Source: Saccharopolyspora erythraea
GTDB taxonomy: Bacteria; Actinomycetota; Actinomycetes; Mycobacteriales; Pseudonocardiaceae
Length of the DNA: 64,000 bases
Direction: 5' to 3'
Assembly (NCBI RefSeq): GCF_018141105.1
Contig: NZ_CP054839.1
Location: 1 to 64,000 of the forward strand
This document shows, piece by piece, positions 31,401 to 40,400 of the stretch; positions within the stretch are counted from its first letter, which is position 1; every line of letters starts with the position of its first letter. The position numbers and the translations under genes are program-made. The notes beneath the pieces were generated by a model that worked only from the letters and a program-made list of their open reading frames with translations, ran no database searches and was not told the origin of the DNA.

Positions 31401-32217
31401 CGGTCAGCAAGCGGGCCGGCACGACGGCGCGCAGGAAACCTCGGCGGCCTTCGGGCCGGGGTCGGTCGCCGCGGAGCACATGGCCGCGCACCGCGAGTTC
31501 CTGGACGGTCAGCTCCGGGTGGCGCAGCACCTGAGCTCGATGCTGCAACGGGAGTCCGATCAGGGTCCCCGGGACGGCATGATCTCGGGCATCTCCGCGG
31601 TCGCGCAGCAGAGCGTCACCGTGGGCGAGAGTCACATGCACGCGAGCGACGTGCTCCGCGGTTTCGCCGAGATGGAAGCGGGAGCGCCACCGTCACCGGC
31701 CGTCCCGCCGCGCCGGATGCCGGCCGCCTACAGCGACCAGCCCGCCACGCCGCCCGCTCCGGCACCGGCGCCGGACGAGCAGATCGCGCTACCCGCTCCC
31801 GCCGCGCCGGAGCCTGCACCTGCCCAGGAAACACCGCAGGCAGCGGCACCAACGCAGCAGCAGGCGCAGGACGCCGGTGCCCCGGTCGAGCCGGCGCAGA
31901 CCGAGACCGGTGAGCCGGAGTCCGGTGGCGGGCCGACCGGCCCCGAAGAGGTGCGCCGGACACTGCTGGACATCGTCGCCGACAAGACCGGCTACCCCGC
32001 CAACATGCTCGACCCCGGGATGGACGTCGAGGCCGACCTGGGCATCGACTCGATCAAGCGGGTCGAGATCATGGGCGGCCTGCGGGAGCGGTTCCCCGCG
32101 ATGCCCGAACCCAGCCCGGAGGAGCTCGCCGAGCTGCGCACGCTGGATGACATCGTCGGCCTCATCGCGAGCGCCGGAGCGTCGGAGGGCGGGCAGGCGC
32201 AAGCCCCAAAAGCCTGA
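28432..32217 (+). CDS. PfaA-like synthase protein: KS-AT-ACP
   Basis: A 1261-residue iterative type I synthase subunit. The ketosynthase is at about 12-460, with Cys213 in DAACASS and His motifs ECHGTGTAVGD and GQIGHTKAA-type. The acyltransferase is at about 565-880, with LFAGQGSQYVGMG and Ser666 in GHSFGE. A long flexible Gln/Pro/Ala/Gly linker follows (about 925-1160), containing short QQSNG repeats. One ACP ends the protein, with Ser1207 in LGIDSIKRVEIM. The KS and ACP are of the PUFA-synthase (PfaA) type. Classical PfaA has several tandem ACPs and also KR and DH; here KR-DH are in the next gene. The start overlaps the thioesterase stop. Confidence 0.92.
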   Translation: MTPTAQRRLSDNPVAVVGLGALFPRSGDLGEFWSNVVEARDCIEEVPESHWSVDDYYDPDPEAPDKTYCKRGGFVPTVDFDPMEFGLPPNMLEVTDVLQLLSLVVAKQTLDDAGVQGAEWYDPSRTGTVLGVTGANSLTQPLATRLQTPVLKEVVRSCGLTEQDAEAIADKFTRAFAPWEENSFPGMLGNVVAGRLANRFDFGGKNCTVDAACASSLAAVDMAVDELVSGRADLMVTGGCDAENTILMYLCFSKTPAFSRSGRIRPFDESSDGTLIGEGMGMLALKRLEDAERDGDRVYSVLRGMGSASDGRSKSIYAPRKEGQVLALRRAYQDAGFGPEKVGLVECHGTGTAVGDLTELSALREVYAAETDDTQFAAVGSVKSQIGHTKAAAGAASLIKVSLALHEKVLAPTINVEQPRRDADFGSSPFHVAARTRPWVHDPDRPVRRAAVSSFGFGGTNFHAVLEEHAETSSTRRLHPGPRVHVWHAPTAEELLDALRQDAEGLDPQEPVPAEDARLAVVAADEQELANLREQSIERLSSEPRQESFDLPGGAHYRGRALIGSERGGKVAALFAGQGSQYVGMGARAAVAVPPVRAAFDTASAATALGRVVFPPPAFDEETGKAQQEELRRTEHAQPAIGALSAGQHRFLAELGFRADGALGHSFGELTALWAAGSLDDDGFHRLARARGRAMAVSPDGGADPGTMAAVSAGPERVRELLDGHDDVVVCNLNAPDQTVVGGGTDAVGEFVSAARDAGVDVRPLPVSGAFHTRYVAHAVEPFADEVAGVAVREPAFPVYADTAGASYGRDEAANREVLVGQLTSTLSFAPRLEQLHDDGYRVFVEFGPRSLLSGMVRRTLADRDDVVVLSADAGPDRDSDRALKQLAARLVVLGAPLTRLNRYAAETARREPGKGMTIPLNGVNHVSEARREAYREALQNGYRVDQQGGAQTGNGDAPPPPANGHAQQSNGHMPAQQSNGQVPAQHPASGQQAGRHDGAQETSAAFGPGSVAAEHMAAHREFLDGQLRVAQHLSSMLQRESDQGPRDGMISGISAVAQQSVTVGESHMHASDVLRGFAEMEAGAPPSPAVPPRRMPAAYSDQPATPPAPAPAPDEQIALPAPAAPEPAPAQETPQAAAPTQQQAQDAGAPVEPAQTETGEPESGGGPTGPEEVRRTLLDIVADKTGYPANMLDPGMDVEADLGIDSIKRVEIMGGLRERFPAMPEPSPEELAELRTLDDIVGLIASAGASEGGQAQAPKA

Positions 32218-32225
32218 TCGGGCGG

Positions 32226-34481
32226 ATGCCGGCGCGCACGAGCCGGCTCCCCGCCCCCGACGTCCTCGAAGGCGCGTACCGCACCGACCCGGTGGTGCTG
32301 ATCGCCGGTGAGCGGTCGTCCCTGAGCACCGCGCTCGCCGACGCGCTGGCCACCGCAGGCTGGCGGGTCCGGCACGAGGAGCCCGGCGACGGCGCCGAAC
32401 CCGACGTGGTCCTCTGGCCGGCACCCGAGCAGCCCACCGGCTGGGACCAGGCGTCGTCGGCGCTGACCGACGCGCTGCTGCTGGCCGGTCGTGTGCAGGA
32501 GCCGTTGGAGCGGGTCGCGGAGTCCGGGCGCGCGGCGTTCGTGACGGTCACCCGGATGGACGGCAGGCTCGGGATGTCCGGTGCCGAGAACATGCCGAAG
32601 GCCGTGCTCGGTGGTGCGGTCGGCCTGGTCTCCACGTTGGCGATCGAGGCTCCCGCGCTGTTCTGCCGCTCGCTCGACCTGGCCCCGGAGCTTTCCGAGG
32701 AGCGTTGCGCCGAACTCGTGGTGGCCGAACTGCACGACGCGCGCTCGGATCTGGTGAAGTCCGGCTACTCGGCCGATGGCACCCGCTGGACGGTCGAAGC
32801 GGCCTACGAGGACGGCTCCGCCGACGGCTCCGCGGCACCGGAACCGGGGCCCGACGACCTGCTGGTCGTCACCGGTGGCGGCCGCGGTGTCACGGCCGCG
32901 TGCACGGTCGGTCTGGCCGAGCGATACGGCTGCGGCGCGCTGCTGCTCGGCCGCACCAAGCTGGCCGACGAGCCGTCCTGGACCGAAGGTGTGAGCGACG
33001 ATGAGCTGAAGGCGGCCATCGCGGACCACCTGCGCGCAGAGGGGCGCACGCCCACACCGCGCGAAGTCGGCGGCCTGCACGGGGAGCTCGTCGCGCAGCG
33101 GGAGATCCGCCGGACCCTGGCGTCGATCCGCGAGAGCGGTGCGTTCGCCGAGTACCTGCCGGTCGACACCACCGACGCGGCGGCGACCGCCGAGGCGCTG
33201 GCGGCCTACCGCGACCGCATCACCGGGGTGGTGCACGGCGCGGGCGTGCTGGCCGACCAGCTCATCACCGCCAAGCAGGAAGCGGAGGTGGCGCGGGTCC
33301 TGGCGCCGAAGCTGGCGGGCCTGCGCTCGGTGCTCGGCGCGGTCGACCAGGACCGCCTGCGCCACCTGAAGCTGTTCTCGTCGGTGGCGGGGTTCTTCGG
33401 CAACCGGGGGCAGTCCGACTACGGCATGGCCAACGCCGCGCTGAACTCGCTGGCCTGCGCTTTCAAGCGGGAACACCCGGACGCGTCGGTCACCGCCGTC
33501 AACTGGGGAGCGTGGGACGGCGGCATGGTCACCCCCGGGCTCGCCAAGATGTTCGCCGAGCGAGGCGTCGAGCTGATCCCGCTCCAGACCGGTGTGGACG
33601 TGTTCGCCGAGCAGTTCCGGCCCGAACACTCCGGTGACGTGGTGTGCGTGGTCGGTCCCGGCAAGCCGCTGTCCGAACCGGAACCGCCGCGGTGGGACGG
33701 GGAAGTGCGCCTGCGCCGCGACCTCGGCCCGCTCACCGACGACCCGGTGATCGCCGACCACGTCATCGGCGGCGCCCCGGTCCTGCCGGCCGCGGTCGCG
33801 ATCGGCGGGCTGCTCGACGCGGCGCGCCAGGTGCGCCCGGACGTGCGCGCGCTGGAAGAGTTCCAGGTGCTCAGCGGGGTCGTCTTCGACGGGTCGGTGC
33901 AGGCGTTGCACGTGGCGGTGGGGGCTGACGTCACCGCCTCGGACGACACCGGCAAGCCCCGGTACCGGGCAACCGCGCGCACGGACCTGCCCAGCGCCGA
34001 ACCGCTGCGAGACCTGCCCCCGGCCACGGCGGGCGAACCGCTGGACCCGTACTCCGACGGGACGTTGTTCCACGGCCCGGCGCTGCGCGGGATCGAGCGG
34101 CTGCTCGCCGACGGCGACCGGCTCGTGCTGGGCTGCCGGCTCCGCGCGGCGGGCATCGCCGACGGCGCCTACGAAGTCGCCGGCTACCGGCCGGAACAGG
34201 CCGACCTGCTGCTCCAAGCGGTCCTGGTGTGGGTGCGCAGGCACCTGGGCAGGCCCAGCCTGCCCACTGCCGTCGGGCGCGTCGAACCGCACGCGCCGCT
34301 GCCGGACGGCGAACCGTTCCACGTCGTCGTCGACGAGGCCCGGGCCGCGGAGGGCTTGGTGCGGGCCACCGCCACCGCCTGCGACCAGGCGGGTGGAGTT
34401 CTGCTGCGGTTCCGCGACGTCGACGCGGTGGTCAGCACGGCACTGGAAAGCAAGTTCACGAGCAGCGAGCGGGGGAGCTGA
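32226..34481 (+). CDS. PfaA-like ketoreductase-dehydratase protein
   Basis: A 751-residue protein corresponding to the C-terminal part of PfaA. After a non-catalytic Rossmann-like region, the ketoreductase has the NADPH motif VTGGGRGVTAA from about residue 215 and the catalytic SSVAGFFGNRGQSDYGMANAALN region (about 385-408). A dehydratase-like hotdog follows with HVIGGAPVLPAA, His512 being the likely catalytic histidine. The ATG at 32226 comes 8 bp after the previous stop with GGGCGG in front. The split after the ACP means beta-keto reduction and dehydration act in trans on the ACP-bound chain. Confidence 0.9.
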   Translation: MPARTSRLPAPDVLEGAYRTDPVVLIAGERSSLSTALADALATAGWRVRHEEPGDGAEPDVVLWPAPEQPTGWDQASSALTDALLLAGRVQEPLERVAESGRAAFVTVTRMDGRLGMSGAENMPKAVLGGAVGLVSTLAIEAPALFCRSLDLAPELSEERCAELVVAELHDARSDLVKSGYSADGTRWTVEAAYEDGSADGSAAPEPGPDDLLVVTGGGRGVTAACTVGLAERYGCGALLLGRTKLADEPSWTEGVSDDELKAAIADHLRAEGRTPTPREVGGLHGELVAQREIRRTLASIRESGAFAEYLPVDTTDAAATAEALAAYRDRITGVVHGAGVLADQLITAKQEAEVARVLAPKLAGLRSVLGAVDQDRLRHLKLFSSVAGFFGNRGQSDYGMANAALNSLACAFKREHPDASVTAVNWGAWDGGMVTPGLAKMFAERGVELIPLQTGVDVFAEQFRPEHSGDVVCVVGPGKPLSEPEPPRWDGEVRLRRDLGPLTDDPVIADHVIGGAPVLPAAVAIGGLLDAARQVRPDVRALEEFQVLSGVVFDGSVQALHVAVGADVTASDDTGKPRYRATARTDLPSAEPLRDLPPATAGEPLDPYSDGTLFHGPALRGIERLLADGDRLVLGCRLRAAGIADGAYEVAGYRPEQADLLLQAVLVWVRRHLGRPSLPTAVGRVEPHAPLPDGEPFHVVVDEARAAEGLVRATATACDQAGGVLLRFRDVDAVVSTALESKFTSSERGS

Positions 34482-34482
34482 G

Positions 34483-37400
34483 ATGTCCAGCGGTACACCG
34501 ATCGCCGTCGTCGGGATGTCGTGCCTGCTGCCGGGCGCGAGCACTCCCGAGGAGTTCTGGACGAGCCTGCGGGAGGGCGCGGACCAGCGCAGCCACGGTG
34601 GTCGCGAGGTGTTCGGCACCGATCCGAGCGTGCCGGGCGGATGGGGCGACGACCAGCACTCGATCACGACGACCCGCGGCGGGTTCGTCGGCGAGGTCGA
34701 GACCGACCTGGAAGGTCTCGGCCTGCCCGCCGAGGAGCTCGACGGCCTCGGCCGGGTCGTGCGATGGCCACTGCACACCGCCCGGCGGGCACTGGCCGAC
34801 GCCGGGCTGCCCGAGTCCGCCGAAGTGCTCGCCCGCACGGGCCTGGTGCTGGGCAACTACTCGTTCCCGACCGAGGAGTCCTCGCGCTTCGTGCTGCCGA
34901 TGCTGCGCGCCCAGGTCAGCGACGGGCTGCGCCGGGCGGGACTGCCGCTGCCCGACGACGCGTCGCCGCCGCCCGCCGCCGACCCGCGCAGCGTGTGGGC
35001 CAGCGGCCTGCCCGCCGGTGTCGTGCACACCGCGCTGGGACTCGGAGGACCGCACCTGGCACTCGACGCGGCGTGCTCGTCCACTCTCTACGGCATCGCG
35101 CTCGCCCGCGACTACCTGCTCACCGGTGCGGCCGACGTGATGCTGGCCGGGGCCGTGTGCGCGCCGGACCCGCTGCTGATCCAGCTCTCCTTCTCCGACC
35201 TGCGCGCCCTGCCCTCCGACGACGACGTCAGCCAGCCGTTCGACGCGCGCTCCGCCGGCATCGTGACCGGCCAGGGCGCGGGCGCGTTCGTGCTCAAGCG
35301 GCTGCCCGACGCGCTGGCCGACGGCGACCGCATCCACGCCGTGGTCGAGTCGATCGGTCTCGGCAACGACGGTGCGGGCAGGCACGTGCTCAGCCCGGAC
35401 GCGGCGGGGCAGCTCGACGCCTACCGCGCCGCCTACGCCGACATCGATCCGGCCACCGTGGACTACGTCGAGTGCCACGCGACCGGAACACCGCTCGGGG
35501 ACTCCACCGAGCTGCGCAGCCTCAGCGAGTTCTTCGACGGACGCGGGAGCGCGCCGCTGCTCGGCTCGGTCAAGGGCAACGTGGGACACCTGCTCACCGC
35601 CGCCGGGCTGACCAGCATGCTCAAGGTCATCATGGCGATGCGCGAGGGCCGGATCCCCGCGACGCCGGGCGTCGGCGAGGCGCTGAGCCCGTCAGGCGGT
35701 GAGGCCGCGGCCCGGCGCATGGTGCTCCAGGAGCGCGCGTGGCCGGAGACCGCGGGACGTCCGCGCCGCGCGGGGGTGTCGGCGTTCGGGTTCGGCGGCA
35801 CCAACGCGCATGTGGTTCTCTCCTCCGAGCCCGGTCCGGAGCCTTCGCGGCACGCACCGCCGCAGCGGGTGCCGCGCATGGCCGTCACCGGCGTGGGCGC
35901 CAGGCTGGGTCCGCTGGAGACGACCGCGCCGCTACAGCGCAAGGTGCGCCGCGCGGAGAGCGGCCTGCGGGAACGTCCGGCCGGCCGCTGGTACGGCGCG
36001 GACGACATCGCAGAGCCGCCCGGTGGCCTCGGCGAGTCGGGCTACGCCGAGCAGCTCAAGGTCGACCTCTCCACCTACCGCATCCCGCCGTTCGAGCTGA
36101 ACCAGGCGAACCCGCAGCACCTGATGATGTTCGAGGCCGCCGACGCCGCGCTCGCCGACGCCGGGTTCGACCACCCGGAGGAGACCTCCGGCGCCGAGCG
36201 GCGACCGGCCCGCCGCGTCGCGGTGGTCGTGGCGATGGAGATGGAGCCGCACACCCACACCCACCGCGCGCGCTTCGACATCGGCGCGCACGTCCGCGCC
36301 GAATGCGCCCGAGCCGGAGTAGAGCTCGACGGCGACGCACTGGAGCGCCTGGAGCGGTCGGTGCGCGACGCCGTGCACGAGCCGATCGGCGCCAACGAGG
36401 TGCTCTCCTACATCGGCAACATCATGTCCAGCCGGATCTCCGCGTCGCGCAACCTGGTCGGCCCGTCGTTCACGATCTCCGCCGACCGCACCGCGGGCGC
36501 GCGTGCGGTGGAGATCGCCGGTCTGCTGCTGCTCGACGAGAGCATCGAGGCCGTCGTCGTGGGCGGCGTGGACCTGGCCTGCGGACCGGCGAACGTCAAC
36601 GCCCGCGCACGGCTCGCCGACGAGCGCGGCGAGTCGCTGCCGCCGCTCGGCGACGGCGCGGCGGCGGTCGTGCTGACGCGGGCCGGCCCGCAGGGGCGGG
36701 AGTACGCCACGGTCGACTCGGTCAGCCTGCGGCCGGACCCCGAGTCCGCCGCTCGCGAAGCCCTGCGCGCCGCGGGCGCGGACGCCTCGGCGGTGGACTA
36801 CCTGGAGCTGGGAGCGGCGACCGCGGACGGGCTCGCCACCGAGGTGGCCGAGCTGGCCGGGGCATACCGCGCCGACGACCTGTCCTGCGCTGTCGGCGGC
36901 CTGGCGCCGCTGGTCGGTGACACGCAGGCCGGTTGCGCCGTCGCGTCGCTGGTGAAGGTCGCGCTGTGCCTGGACGGCGCGGAACTGCCCGCGACACCGG
37001 CCGAGCTGCCGCTCTCCGGACCGAAACTGGCGGAGAGCGCTTTCTACCGCGTGGACGAGCCGCGCCCGTGGCTGCGCCGCCACCGCGACGGCCGCAGGAT
37101 CGCCGCGCTCAGCGCGGTCGGCAGCGGCACCGCCGCGCACGTGGTCCTGTCGTCGGGGCAGGTGGCCACCGGCGACGCGGTGCGCACGGCCCACGTCGCG
37201 GGGCCGCTGGTGCTCGCGCTCTCCGCCGACGGCGCCGAAGGGATCGCCGAGCAGGCCGCGCACTGCGCCGCCGAGCTCGACTCCGGCGGTGACGCGCTCG
37301 CGCTGTGCCGGGAGCACGCGCACGACGCGCAGAGCGCGAGGTTGACGGCGGTGCTGGTTTCGGACAGCGGCGACGGGCTGCGCGAGGAACTGCGCAGCGC

Positions 37401-40400
37401 CGAGCGCGACCTGCCCGCCGCGGTCGCCGACGGCGAGTGGAGCACCCCGGCGGGCAGCTTCTGCACCGGCCGGCCGCTGGGATCGCAGGGCCGCGTCGCG
37501 CTGGTCTACCCCGGTGCGTTCACGACCTACCCGGGGGCGGGGCGCGACATGTTCCGCATGTTCCCCGGGCTGCTCGCCGACTTCGAGGCCGAGTGCGAGC
37601 ACCCGGCCGAGCGCTTCAAGCACCGCGAGCTCTACCCGCGGGCGCGGGAGCCGCTCGACCGGCGCACGATGCTGCGCCACGAGGCCGAGCTGCTCGACGA
37701 CATCCCGGTCATGCTCGCCACCGGCACCAACTTCGCGGTGCTGGCCACCAGGATGCTGCGAGACGTGCTCGGCGTGCGGCCGGACGGCGGGTTCGGCTAC
37801 AGCCTCGGCGAGAGCAGCATGCTCTTCGCCACCGGGGTGTGGTCGGCGCAGGCCCGCGACGACACCGCGCTCGCGGCCAGCCCGCTGTTCCGTGACGAGC
37901 TGCGCGGCCCCAAGCGGCAGGTGCGGCGGAGCTGGGACCTCCCGCCGGAGACGGCGGACTCGGCTGTCTGGTCGACACACGTCCTGCTGGCGGACCCCGA
38001 AACCGTGCGCGGCCACATGCGCGAGCTGGACCGGGTCTTCCTCACCCACGTCAACACCCCCGAGGAGGTGGTGGTCGCGGGTGATCCGGGCCAGTGCCGC
38101 GAGCTGGTCGAGCGGATTGGCTGCCAGGCGGCGAAGGCGCCCGCCAACCACGTGATGCACGTGCCGCTGGTCGATCCGCACCTGGACGCGCTGGCCGCGC
38201 TCAACGACTACCCGCTCGGCGAGCCTGATCCCGGGCTGGAGCTGCTGTCGGCCTACGACCACCAGCCGGTGGACTTCTCCGACCGGGGCCGCATCGCCGA
38301 GCGGATCGCCCGGACTCTGCGCGGTCCCATCGACTTCGCCCGGCTGGCGCGCACCGCGCACGAACGCGGGTTCCGCTACTTCGTCGAGGTGGGTCCCGGC
38401 TCGACCTGCACCAGGTGGATCACCGACACCCTCGACGGGCGGGAGCACGTCGCGGTGTCGCTGGACCGCCGAGGCGCCCCGGCCGGCGCCTCGCTGGCCA
38501 GGGCGGTGGCCCGGCTGGTCAGCAACGGCATGCGGGTGGACCTGACGCGGCTGCTCGGGATGCCCGACTCCGGCGCCCGAGCCGCGACGACCCACGTCGT
38601 GCCCTGCGGCGGGCAGTCCGTGGTGGAGCGCGTTCGCGAGGCGGCCGAGCCGGTACTGCACGCCGCTGTCCAGGCGGTGGCCGGAGCCCCGGACGCCGAT
38701 CCGGCCGACGACGAGGCGATCACCATCGAGCACGAGCCGTTCGTGCACCTGACGACGGCGACGCGCGCCGTGCCCGCCCAGCGCGGTGCACCGCCTGCGC
38801 GACAGCATTCCGGGCAACGGTCGTTGCTGCCCGAACAGCGGCGCGCTCCCGGGCCTGTGCAGGCCATCGCGGCCACCGTCGGACGCGCGCACCGCAGCGC
38901 GCTTCGCGCGCAGGCCGCGCTCCAGGAATGCGCGCTGCGCGACCTCGAAAGGACGGAACCGGACGCGAGCGGCAACGGCTCAGCGCACGCCACCGAGCCG
39001 CCCCCGGCAGACCACCCCGCCGATCCCCCGTCGGGCGAGCGTGCCGATGTCGTGTGGGACGAGTCCGACCTCCTGGAGTTCGCGCAGGGACGAATCAGCG
39101 AGGTGTTCGGCCCCTCCTACGCCGAGATCGACTCCCACCCGGTGCGGGTGCGGCTGCCCGCCCCGCCGTACCTGTTCGTCAGCCGCGTCACCGACCTCGA
39201 CGCCCGTCCGGGGCAGTACGAACCCTGCTCGCTGACCACCGAGTACGACATCCCGGACGACCCCTGGTACGCGGTGGACGGCCTGGTGCCCTGCGCGGTG
39301 ACGATCGAGGCGGGTCAGTGCGACATGCTGCTGATCAGCTACCTGGGCATCGACTTCCGCAACCGCGGCGAACGGGTGTACCGGCTGCTGGACAGCAGCC
39401 TGGTCTTCCACGGCGACCTGCCCCGGCGGGGCCAGACGTTGCGCTACGAGATCAACATCGACCGCTTCGTCTCCACCGGCGACCGGCTGCTGTTCTTCTT
39501 CAACTACCGCTGCTACGCCGACGGCGAGCTGATCCTGGAGCTCTTGGAGGCGTCGGCCGGGTTCTTCAGCCGCGAGGAGCTGGACGAGTCTCTGGGCATC
39601 GTCGAGACCGACGCCGACCGCAGGCGCCGCGAGGCGATGACCCCGAGCGGCTTCAAGCCCCTGGCCCGCACCGACCGCACCTCGCTGACGGCCGCCGACC
39701 TGCGGCTGCTCGCGCAGGGCCGCCCCGGCGAGGTCTTCGGGCCGCGCTGGGACCAGTCCGCCGACGGCTTCAACCCGTCTCTGCGGCTGCCCGGCGACGC
39801 GCTCCGCATGATCGACGAGGTGCCGCGCATCGACCGGCTGGGCGGACCGCGCGAGCTGGGTGACCTGGCGGCGGTCAAGCACCTCGACCCGGACGGCTGG
39901 TACTTCGAGTGCCACTTCCCGGGTGATCCGGTGCTGGCCGGATCGATGGTGGCCGAGGGCGGCGTGCAGATCCTGCAGGTCTACGCCATGTACCTCGGAA
40001 TGCACCTGGTGCTGCCCGACGCGGAGTTCCAGTCGGTGCCCGGGCTGCGGACCGAGGTCAAGGTGCGCGGGCAGATCACCCCGCGGACACCGCGCATCGA
40101 CTACCACGTCGAGATCACCGAGATCACCATGCTGCCGCGCCCGACCGTGATCGCCGACATCACCGTCTACGACGGGGACAAGCCGATCGTGGCCATGCGC
40201 GACTTCGGCGTCCAGGTCCGGGAGAAGCCGGGCACGCCGTACCGCCCAGGGGAAGGCGGCGTGGTGCCCGAGGTGCGGCCGAGGCGCAACGAGTCCGGCG
40301 AGGCGGCGTTCATCAACGAGCTGCACCTGGCGCACGCGGCCAAGGGCCACCTCGGCACCGCGATGGGACCGGAGTTCGAGGTCTACGACGACCGCCGCGC

